Of a stretch of DNA of 64,000 bases, positions 31,256 through 40,505 are shown one piece after another. The DNA is from Caecitellus pseudoparvulus (lineage: Eukaryota > Bigyra: Bicosoecida): assembly GCA_965644315.1 (NCBI GenBank), contig CBFFRQ010000035.1, positions 1 through 64,000 of the forward strand. The letters are read 5' to 3'. The notes under the pieces are model-generated. The model ran no database searches, was not told the origin of the DNA, and was given only the letters and a program-made list of their open reading frames with translations. How positions within the stretch are numbered: position 1 is the first letter of the stretch; every line of letters starts with the position of its first letter. Both the position numbers and the translations under genes were made by a program.

Positions 31256-34200
31256 ATGGGCGCGTTTCATGCTCTGGGCGTGTTGGTGTTGTTGGCGTTT
31301 CTCTTGCCTAGCCAAGCAAGATTCCGCAGCTCCCTCGGCAATGTGCGCCTGACGGACAGTGCCGGCGTGGAGATCGCTCACCACACATGCAATACCACGG
31401 GCGGCTACCTGCAAGTGTTTGACGGCGTGCGGTGGGGCTTCGTGGGCAGCAGTGAGTGTGCTTGCCGTCGCAGTGCCGATGGGCTTGTCTCCCTGTGCAA
31501 GCCGCGGGTGCAGGCACTGTGGGGTCGGCCGCGCTTGCCGCGTCGCAGGCGGCTTCGGGTCTGACGCGTACAGCAAGAACAGCGTGTGCAAGCAGGTGCT
31601 GTGCAACTTCGGGAGCAACGCGGTGCAGGTGGGGTCAGTGGTGCGTCCGTCGGGGTCGTACGTGGCGTGGAGTGATGTGAGGTGCGATGGTGAGCTGTAC
31701 GACGGGGGTGAGCCTGGTCTGGGTGGGTGCAGTCGTCGTCAGGCGGGCGTGAGTGGTGGGGGCGGGCTGTCAGATGGGAGTGTGGTGCACATGGTGTGTG
31801 CGAAGCCTGTCCCAGACGCAGCGACTCCAGCAAACGGAGGGGCGGTGGCGAGGGTTGTGGTCCCTTCAGAGTGGGATGAGGAAACTCCGGATCAGAACGT
31901 GTTGCTGGGCACGAGCAGGTCAGCTTTAAACACTCCTCACAGTCATGTTTTCTATTCACTCCCGTCCGGGCTCAGCTCCGCACCCAGTGTGTTCACCGCT
32001 GCTTCACAGCCTGGTGTTCACGCGACGGTTGCGGCACGATCAACTATCTCCTTCGACGTTGACATTGAGAACGTTCCCGGCAGCTCGATCACTGGATGGT
32101 CCTTGGAGTTGGAGCTGGCATCCAGTCAGTACCTGGACGCCGGTGACGTGGGCGTGATTTCCTCTTTGCCCGCCGCAAACGCAAACTTGACTCAGTACAC
32201 TCCCCGGTTTGTCGCCGATGAGGACTCTCGCGGCAGGGCCATTAATCCTGCCGTCTATGCCCAATTGGTGCCTGAGGACGCGTCGCAGTGGGGAAGCACT
32301 CAACCGCCTGGCACTTTCTTCATCACTAGCGGCCAGAGCAGCGGAGTTGCAGGCTTCGCCTGGAGCGTTCCCTCCGGCTTCGACCAACGCGTTACGTATG
32401 CCACCAAGCTGACGTACACCAGCTCAACTGGAGGCGGTTCGCACGTGGGCCCGTTCATCACCATCGTGCCGTATGTTCCTGTCAGGATGGTTTCTCCTTC
32501 CCCAGCCGTGCACCAGGACTTCGCAGTTGTGCAAGGCTACGCTCAGGTGTGGAGAGGGGGGCAGTGGGGCTCCGTCTGTTGGAACGATGATGTGAACAAG
32601 GCGACTCCAACAGCGAGCATTATTTGCAGGGCGTTGGGGTTTGTTTCTGCAACAGACCTCACCAGTTTCCAGTGGAACTCCCTCCCACACTCGTCCACCG
32701 GGCCGGTCCATATCGTGCGCCCGTCTTGTGCCTTCGGAAGCTTCAAGACAGGTGCTGCCAGCCAGCCAGACTCCATTGGCGCGTGTCTAGGCAAGTTCTC
32801 ACCGTTGGGGTCAACGGCAACCTGCGCAAACTTTGATCGCGCTCAGCACGAGCTGCGCATTTCCTGTGTCGGACAGACGGCACCGGATCCAGTTGACCTG
32901 AACGTCACGTTCCCAAGCGTCAACTCTGTACTCTACGCGTACGAGCCTGGGGACATGACTGGGACTGTGTCAGCGTCGTCATATCCCCCGTCGACAACGT
33001 TCACCGCCCCCCTTGGATTTGTGATGCGACTTGGCGCCTTGCCTGCCCGCTACGTGCGTGTGCGAGTGCTGGGCACTGCAGGTCAGCAGCTATCGCTGGT
33101 GCACTCTGCAGTTTCTGTGCCTGTAGCCGAGTTTGCTGCCGGCATCGCCGCACCGCAACCCTGGCACGCAGGGGACGGCACCTGGACTGCAACAGTGCCT
33201 GTATCGTTCTTGGCTAGCGACGCTGGCTTTGATTCATCGGACAGCTCGCCACTTCAGGGGACCTACGTGAAGTTCGGTGTGACTCCGGTGGATCAAGGTG
33301 GGGCGCTCTTGGGCCCCGAGCGCGTCGGTCCATGGGTCCGCCTGTCAATCAGGCCATCGCAGGGCGCTGCCCGCCTTACAGACCGCTTAAATGCGCCGTC
33401 CACAACACCGAGTGGTAGGGTGGAGTTGTGGAATGCGACGGCAGAGCGATGGGAGTCTACTTGCAACAAGAATTGGAATGGCGGATCGCACGCTCCCAGC
33501 GCTGCGTGCGCAATGCTAGGGTACAACGTCTCGGCGGCTTTCCCTGTTGATGCATATATCTCAGCATTTTCGTCGCCGACAGACTCTGCTACATCACCCT
33601 GGAAATGGTGGGGGGCCGTCGGAACGCGCATGGAGGCACGGGTTCGAGACTGTCGCCTTGGTCGCGACGTGTTTTTTGGCACATGTGCCGCTTCGAGCAC
33701 AGACGACGTCAGCATTTGCGCAGACCCTGAGCAGGAGCGTTATGGCCCAGCTCTTGTGCGCTGCTCTGTTCCGCGGGACTCTCCTCGCAGCGTTGGCGAC
33801 TGGATGTTCTTGACGTCTCCCAACAGTGCTGCTCCCATCCACGGCCACGACCCACAAAACTACGGAGGAACATACTCCCCAACTTCGCCTCGACAGTCAG
33901 CTTCACCAGACGCAAGTGTGACGGCAGCTGTATCGTTGAGAACTATTCAAGGCCTGTACCCTGCGCGGCTCCACGTTGCCTGGGTGGAACCAAGCGGATC
34001 CAGCGCCGACTCACAGCCTCTCCATGCCACTTTGTCACCCATCCTCACATTCCCCAACAGGACGAACTCGTACTATTTCAGCCCATCTTGGTTCGGGTCA
34101 GTGGGGGTACCGGATGGGCACCCGTCTGTGGGGCGTTCGGGGCAGGTGCAGGTGACCTCTGTGGTGGTGGCAGGGAGCACCGCGCCGCTGCAAGCTCTAG

Positions 34201-36587
34201 GGCTGGGCACAGCGGACTCTGCGGGCCCATACGCAGGCCGTTTTCGACTTGTCGTGCAGCCTGCTCGACCGGACGGGTCGTTCATGTTTCCCGCCATCGA
34301 TGGGAGGGATTCTCCAGCGTGGGGCAAGACAGTGTACACCCCAGTGTGCGACTTCAAGTCTGCAGCGCTGATGGCCTGCTCATGCGTTAGTTCGGATGGC
34401 CTCCCTGAAATCACAGTTGGGGAAATCACCACTGCTCGCCTTCGTGACACGGCTGGCTTCTCACTGCTGAGTGCTGGGTACCGGTTGTTCAGTGAGCCGT
34501 TCGTTGTGAGCACACGCCCTGCCTTGCAAGCTGTGCGGCTGATGGCTGGCGGCATTCCCAGCGGAACTTTAGATGGCCACCTTGAAGTGTATTCTGGGAG
34601 CAGGGTTGGATGGACGGCAGTCTGCCCAGAGAGCCTTGCATCACTCTCCTCGAGCACCAGGGAAGTCATGTGCCGCTCTTTGGGTTTCGACTCTCAATCG
34701 GCGCTGACAGCCACCACAAATGCTCGCTTTGCCCCAGCAGCAGTTGAGTCGCGACCATACTCTGCCTTTGATTGCGACGGGCTTGGTCGCACTGTTGAGC
34801 GGGTGCCAACGTTGGGGTATTGTGGCGTCGAGCGAGGGCCAGCTTGTACCTCCCGCACGAGGTTTCAACTCAGCTGCCTCCCACTGCTGCAGCACACGCC
34901 AGTGAGCACTGTATTGGACACGTCATCAACCTTCGTGCGCCTACAAGGCGGCGCAGATGAGTATTCCGGGCAATTGTCCCTGCTGCCACGGGGCAGTCAG
35001 TGCGGCCAGCCAGCGCTGTGGGGAGGCGTGAACAAGGAATTCTTCAACAACCGGGCAGCAAATGCTGCCTGCCGAGCAGTTGGCCACCCCGGTGCCGTGC
35101 TGTGGGGCAGTGGGCTGCGCATGTCTCTTTCCCTGCCGGCACCAAGCCGAACCACACCTGTGATGACGAGCTATGTGGACTGCCCCACAGGCAACGAGGC
35201 GTCCTTGGATGATTGCAGCAAAATACCGATTTCATCGAGCGGGATTCGGAACATGAGGGGCACAACTGCGTACGTGTCTCTAGTCTGCACCGTGTTCGAA
35301 CATTCGATGCTGCCATTCAAAGGAACAAGTTGCACTCCTGGCATGCTGGACGCTGGTGGCAGCGCTCCTCCGCGGGGGCAGTTTGCGTATGAGTTCAGCG
35401 ACCCCGATGTTTCCATGGCAGGCCGCCTCATGGTCCGTGTAAGTCGCTCAGTGTCTGGTATGGTGGAGGCATCGTGTTTCAGCAACAATGCCGCACATGT
35501 TGCGTGCCGGTCGGTGAATCCCTTGTTCGCTGGGGCTCAAGGGTGGTCCGTTGGTGGGACAACTCGAGACGTCGCAGCCTTTGCTGAAGCGCCTGCTTCG
35601 TCTGGGCCTGAGGCAGTGAGTGCTGTGGCTTGCGAAACAAATAGCTCGAGCTTCTCAGCCTGCATCGCGGAGCTGCAGAACCCCAGAACTCTGACTTCCT
35701 CCGCAAACTTGGTGTGGCTCAGGTGCGTTCGCCCTGGCGAGGAGCGCGTGGCACTGGCCGACGATGGCCCAGGCGCATATGTCCCGGATGCTCCCAGCGG
35801 TGATGATGACGATGGCGGCGTCCCAGCAGGATCGGGATCTGCGGATGACGAGCGCTCAGTAGGTGCCATCATAGGAGGAGTCTTTGGCGGACTTGGCGCC
35901 TTGGTGTGTTGCTTCTTCATCGTCTTCGGCTTGAAGCGCGTGGTGTTTGATGCATCAAAGTCTGGCATTCCGTCAACTGTCCGCAGCACGACCTCAGGTG
36001 GCGCTGGCTCACGGCAGCCGGCGTCTGTATTCATCAGTGCGCTGCATAGCACTTCCGTACAGCCCCCGAGAAACTCTGCAGGCCAGCTGCACAGCAGGGC
36101 AGCACAGGCCCCGTCCGGTGCACCCATTCCTTCAAGCGCAGACCTGGAGACGGAACAAGATCCCAGCGTAGTCCCTCCTGCCTCAACCTCAGGCGTGCAG
36201 CAACCTGGACCTGCTCGTGTCAGTCCCATGGCGTATCCTGGAATGGCGGCATACCCAGGCACGGCACCCTTTCCTGGCACGGCCCCCTATCCGGGAATGG
36301 TACCCTTCCCTTCTTCACCACAGCAAGGCTCAACCTCTCAAGCTGCAGGTCAAGGCGCAGAGGGAGCATCCTGGAGCTCCCAGCCTCCGTATGCATCTCA
36401 GGGTGCAAGCGCCACGAGCACTCTGACTGGCACCGCACCCCCCAACTTTGGATACCCTGGCACCGCAACGTGCCCAACCGGCAGCATGCAGGGCAGTGCC
36501 CTTTCTCCTTCGGCCCCTGCGGCTCCTACTTCTCCGGCCTACCCGATCCAGCAACAACCCGATGCCTACCCGCCAGCTTACAAATGA
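31256..36587 (+). CDS. SRCR receptor-like gene 1: large type I membrane protein with about six SRCR domains (2 exons)
   Basis: Exons 31256-31451 and 31549-36587, with a 97-nt phase-1 intron (GTGAGT...GTCGCAG), give 1,744 residues. The signal peptide is LGVLVLLAFLLPSQA. SRCR 1 (about 28-165) is the array cassette. Further cysteine-bearing SRCR-like modules begin near GYAQVWRGGQWGSVC, GRVELWNATAERWESTC, GHLEVYSGSRVGWTAVC, GQLSLLPRGSQCG and GRLMVRVSRS, separated by beta-rich linkers of ~150-200 residues. A transmembrane helix (GAIIGGVFGGLGALVCCFF) lies at ~1500-1525, followed by KRVVFDASKSGIPS. The ~210-residue cytosolic tail is Pro/Ser-rich with YPG-type repeats and ends in a PPAY (PPxY) motif. 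SRCR proteins bind ligands such as polyanions, microbes or proteins; this ligand is unknown. Confidence 0.85.
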
Positions 36588-36857
36588 GCCAGCGGGATCG
36601 TATTTCAGTGTCCGCGTTTCTGTTGATTGCACATGCATTTGGTCACAACCTTTTTGAAATGCATGTTTGAGTGCTTCGCCAACCTCGCGTGCATGGTGCT
36701 CACGCCTCCTGCACCATCAGTGCCACCTCCTGGCGCTCAAGCACGCAGTCAGCCAGACACAGCTTGCAAAAACATTTACAAAGAAAGAATGACAGCCCAC
36801 TCAAACACTTACACGGAGGTTCTCCCAAATTTTCTTTTGTCGCTCGCTTGCTGCAAC
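36588..36857. promoter_or_regulatory. Spacer between SRCR genes 1 and 2
   Basis: 270 nt, AT-richer than the genes (for example around 36770-36840). It lacks the TTTCGCTCAAGCTCTTGCAC element that precedes the two downstream copies, so gene 2's promoter differs from theirs. No gene is seen. Confidence 0.3.
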
Positions 36858-38167
36858 ATGGCACGGCGGTCTGCTCTGACCCGCCTCGCCATCTGCCTGG
36901 CGTTTCTCACACTTGCAGCCAGCAAGACCGCGCCCGGCACCGTGCGCCTGACGGACAGTGCCGGCGTGGAGATCCCCCACAGCAGCTGTGGTACGACGGG
37001 GGGCTACCTGCAAGTGTTTGACGGCGTGCGGTGGGGCTTCGTGGGCAGCAGTGAGTGTGCTTGCCGTCGCGGTGCCGATGGGCGTGTTTCCGTGCAAGCC
37101 GCGGGTGCAGGCACTGTGGGGTCGGCCGCGCTTGCCGCGTCGCAGGTGGCTTCGGGTCTGACGCGTACAGCAAGAACAGCGTGTGCAAGCAGGTGCTGTG
37201 CAACTTCGGGAGCAACGCGGTGCAGGTGGGGTCAGTGGTGCGTCCGTCGGGGTCGTACGTGGCGTGGAGTGATGTGAGGTGCGATGGTGAGCTGTACGAC
37301 GGGGGTGAGCCTGGTCTGGGTGGGTGCAGTCGTCGTCAGGCGGGCGTGAGTGATGGGGGCGGGCTGTCAGATGGGAGTGTGGTGCACATGGTGTGCGGTG
37401 GTGAAGGTGGGGGCGTGCGTCGGGGAGCCCGGAGGTTGAACGGAAACGACGCTGGCAGCACTATCGGAACCGTCGCTGGCGTGATCGGCGGCATCTTCTT
37501 CCTCGCTTGCTGCATCTCTTCGATAATCTTCTTCAAGCGAGTTGTCTTGGATGCATCGAACTCTGGCATTCCGACCTCCGTTTCAACACGTCAGACGGAC
37601 ACAATCGTTGCAGCGCAAGCACGGGCCATGGCACTGACTCATGCCTTGCGCGGGACTGCCGCATCGCCATCTCATACTACACACGTGTCTGCCCATCAAG
37701 GTGCCGGGGTGCAGCTTCCAGGGACGATGGGGCACCATGGACACAACCAATCTGCAATGGGTGTTGGGTTTGGTGCTGGGAAGGAGCAAGCCCCATCATC
37801 GACCAACGCACCCTATGGCAACGGTCCATACCCTTCTGCACCGCAAGGGGGACAGCTTGGAGGCTCGCCCTACCCATCCACGCAACCAGATGGCCAGGCT
37901 GGCACTTCGCCGTACCCAACGGCCCCGCAGGCGGCTGGGCCTGGGTATCCGCCTTCATCCCCGATCCCCGGAGCCCCTGCCATGGCGGGCACGTCAGCAT
38001 ACCCGAGCTCAAGTGCCTACTCTGGTCCCGCGGCCTACCCTGGCGCGGTATCGTACTCAGGGGCAGCAGCGTACCCGGGTCAGCCACCTCAGGTGTCCAG
38101 TGGCAGTGCTCCTCCGCCCCAGTATCCCAGCTATTCCCAGCCGCCCCCAACGTCCGGCTACTGCTGA
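36858..38167 (+). CDS. SRCR receptor-like gene 2: single SRCR domain, membrane helix, Pro-rich tail (2 exons)
   Basis: Exons 36858-37050 and 37146-38167, with a 95-nt intron at the same site and phase as gene 1, give 404 residues. A signal peptide (LAICLAFLTLAASK) is followed by the SRCR cassette (about 25-165), almost identical to genes 1 and 4. The membrane helix VAGVIGGIFFLACCISSIIFF is followed by KRVVLDASNSGIPT, matching the juxtamembrane motif of gene 1. The ~210-residue tail is rich in Tyr/Pro/Gly/Ser with SPYPS and AYPG repeats and has a PPQY (PPxY) motif near its end. It probably encodes a small cell-surface receptor sharing its ectodomain with gene 1 but not the additional SRCR modules. 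Confidence 0.82.
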
Positions 38168-38767
38168 GCCTGTCAGGGAGGGAGCTTGTGTTGGTGTGTG
38201 CGCTGCGCCACAAAAGTGTGCGCCGTCAATGCATGCCAGTTGTGCCCACTGGGCAGGCTCAGTGCTGAGCTCGCGCGAGCATCTGTAGCCTCGACTTGTG
38301 TCGACTGCGACGAGGTGGGCAAGCCAGCAAGCTGCTGGCTGAGTCTGGTGGTACCCTGCAGAGCAGCCGAGCCTCTGGGGCGGGCAGGTGGGGTCGGCCA
38401 CCCTGTGGTACTTGAGGCAGCCTCGCAGGAGAGCGGCTTGCTGCTGCTGGGGGGCTGCAGGATCGTGCCTCGCAGGGATGGCGTGGCTTGTCCTCGGACA
38501 GTAACGATACGCCACTGGCCTGAAATCGCAGTGAGCATGTGATGGAATGTGTTTCATGTGCAGTGCTTGTCCTCTGGCTCTTCACCTAGCACTTGAAGTC
38601 TGTAGCAGTTTCCGTGAACAAGCCGCGACACGCTCAAGCTCCTTCAGGGAGACGCCCGCGTTGTCCCCGACGGCACAAATTGAAAGGTGCGCCGAAGCGG
38701 AACACTTCGACAGTGATACGAGTTGTTTGCTTTCGCTCAAGCTCTTGCACACTGTCCATAGCAAGCC
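38168..38767. other. Spacer after SRCR gene 2, containing the first copy of a duplicated flank
   Basis: 600 nt without a supported gene. From about 38356 the sequence is repeated at 38931, and the last ~50 nt before 38768 (TTTCGCTCAAGCTCTTGCAC) recur just before gene 4. It therefore holds the 3' flank of gene 2 and the promoter-proximal element of the truncated copy. Confidence 0.6.
38356..38680 (+). repeat. Direct repeat, copy A (SRCR array flank)
   Basis: Begins CTGCAGAGCAGCCGAGCC and runs through GTGATGGAATGTGTTTC and CGACACGCTCAAGCTCC. Copy B starts at 38931 in the same order with a modest number of substitutions and indels. The two copies lie 575 nt apart, on either side of the truncated SRCR exon. 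Confidence 0.8.
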
Positions 38768-38979
38768 ATGGCCCGTCAATCTGCCCCGATGAGCCTCGCG
38801 CTCTGCCTGGCGTTTCTCACACTTGCAGCCAGCAAGGCCGCGCCCGGCACCGTGCGCCTGACGGACAGTGCCGGCGTGGAGATCCCCCACAGCAGCTGTG
38901 GTACGACGGGGGGTGCTACTCTGCAGAGCAGCCGAGCCTCTGGGGCGGGCAGGTGGGGTCGGCCACCCTGTGGTGCTTG
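38768..38979 (+). pseudogene. Truncated SRCR gene copy (exon 1 relic)
   Basis: Starts ATGGCCCGTCAATC and encodes a signal peptide (LALCLAFLTLAASK) and the first ~25 cassette residues (APGTVRLTDSAGVEIPHSSC), matching genes 2 and 4. After CGTGGTACG-like cassette sequence up to about 38925 it switches to the flank sequence found at 38356 and stops at 38979. The intron, remainder of the SRCR domain, membrane helix and tail are absent. The upstream element shared with gene 4 is intact, so it may still be transcribed. It looks like a deletion joining exon 1 to a downstream 3' flank through the short similarity CTACCTGCA/TACCCTGCA. Confidence 0.75.
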
Positions 38980-39240
38980 AAGTGGTTTGGTGAAGAGGAG
39001 GCTTGGCTGCTGCTGCGGGGGTGTGGTATCGTGCCTCGCAGGGATGGCGTGGCTTGTCCTCGGGAAGTAGCGATGCGCTACCGGCCTGAAATCGCAGTGA
39101 GCATGTGATGGAATGTGTTTCATGTGCAGTGCTTGTCCTCTGGCTCTTCCCGTGCTCCTTGAAGTGTGTCGCAATTTCCGCACCAAGCTGCGACACGCTC
39201 AAGCTCCTTCAGGGAGTTGCGCGCACTTCCCCCAGCGGCA
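38931..39240 (+). repeat. Direct repeat, copy B (SRCR array flank)
   Basis: Second copy of the 38356-38680 segment, starting CTGCAGAGCAGCCGAGCC right after the truncated exon and running to about the CAGCGGCATAAAAAG before gene 4. Long stretches are identical (ATCGTGCCTCGCAGGGATGG, GTGATGGAATGTGTTTCATG); the middle differs by indels. This stretch together with the following AT-rich ~90 nt is the spacer upstream of gene 4. Confidence 0.8.
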
Positions 39241-39332
39241 TAAAAAGTAAGCTGTACCAAAGTAATTCATGTTGACAATGTATCCATTCGCATGCTTTCG
39301 CTCAAGCTCTTGCACACCGTCCATAGCGAGCC

Positions 39333-40419
39333 ATGGCACTGCAAGCTTCCTTGACGAGGCTCGCGCTCTGCCTGGCGTTTCACACACTTGCAGCCAGCAA
39401 GACCGCGCCCGGCACCGTGCGCCTGACGGACAGTGCCGGCGTGGAGATCCCTCACCACACATGCAATACCACGGGCGGCTACCTGCAAGTGTTTGACGGC
39501 GTGCGGTGGGGCTTCGTGGGCAGCAGTGAGTGTGCTTGCTGTCACGGTGCCGATGGGCTTGTCTCCCTGTGCAAGCCGCGGGTGCAGGCACTGTGGGGTC
39601 GGCCGCGCTTGCCGCGTCGCAGGTGGCTTCGGGTCTGACGTGTACAGCAAGAACAGCGTGTGCAAGCAGGTGCTGTGCAACTTCGGGAGCAACGCGGTGC
39701 AGGTGGGGTCAGTGGTGCGTCCGTCGGGGTCGTATGTGGCGTGGAGTGATGTGAGGTGCGATGGTGAGCTGTACGACGGGGGTGAGCCTGGTCTGGGTGG
39801 GTGCAGTCGTCGTCAGGCGGGTGTGAGTGGTGGGGTCGGGCTGTCAGATGGGAGTGTGGTGCACATGGTGTGCGGTGGTGAAGGTGGGGGCGTGCGTCGG
39901 GGAGCCCGGAGGTTGAGCGGATTGGGGAACTTCAACATGTTGTACCTCATTGGTATCGTGCCTTTGGTGGCGCTCATCCTTCTGTCAATCTGGGCGTGCC
40001 GCGTTATCAAACGGCGTCAGCAGGCCATGCTGCAGGTCATGCAGGAGGCTGGCATCGCCCCAGGCGCCCTTGGCTCTTACCAGATAGCTCAGCTCACTGC
40101 ACAAGCACAAGCGTCGTCACGAGTAAACCCGGTCCACGCCTCACAAGGCGCAGGGGGTGGCATGCCAGGTACATACGGCCAGCAAGGAGTGAGTGGGCAA
40201 GCTGGTGGCGTCACACATGCACCCGCAAGAGCACTCACCCCCCCCCCGCCTCAATCACAGCCCGCAATGGAAATGGGCGGCATGGGGCACCCTGGCAGCT
40301 CGGGATACGGGGGCTCAGCAGCATACCCTGGGCAGCCCCCCAGTTTCTCTGCCACACCTGCTCCTGGGGGGCCGTACCCTGGGTACCCGCAGGCTGGTGC
40401 ACCGGGGGGGTATATGTGA
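39333..40419 (+). CDS. SRCR receptor-like gene 3 (fourth array position): single SRCR domain, membrane helix, Pro/Gly-rich tail (2 exons)
   Basis: Exons 39333-39525 and 39623-40419, with a 97-nt intron at the same site and phase as its paralogues, give 329 residues. It has a signal peptide and the same SRCR cassette (about 25-165), down to GGEGGGVRRGARRL, shared word for word with gene 2. Then it diverges: membrane helix LYLIGIVPLVALILLSIWAC, a basic stop-transfer VIKRRQQ, a Gln/Ala-rich stretch and a Pro/Gly/Tyr tail ending GGYM. It lacks both the KRVV.DAS.SGIP motif and the PPxY motif of genes 1 and 2. Same likely surface-receptor role with a different intracellular end. Confidence 0.82.
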
Positions 40420-40505
40420 GGGCTCTCTGATGGTGACATGTTGGGTTGGAGCGTTACAGCGGGGAAGGCAAAAGCCTGTGGGAATGCATTGCGAGCGGGT
40501 GTGAA

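Noticed and set aside
36627-37277. Continuous frame through the first exon and intron of SRCR gene 2
   Set aside because: It reads through the GTGAGT intron and out of the SRCR frame; splicing as in the paralogues restores the cysteine pattern.
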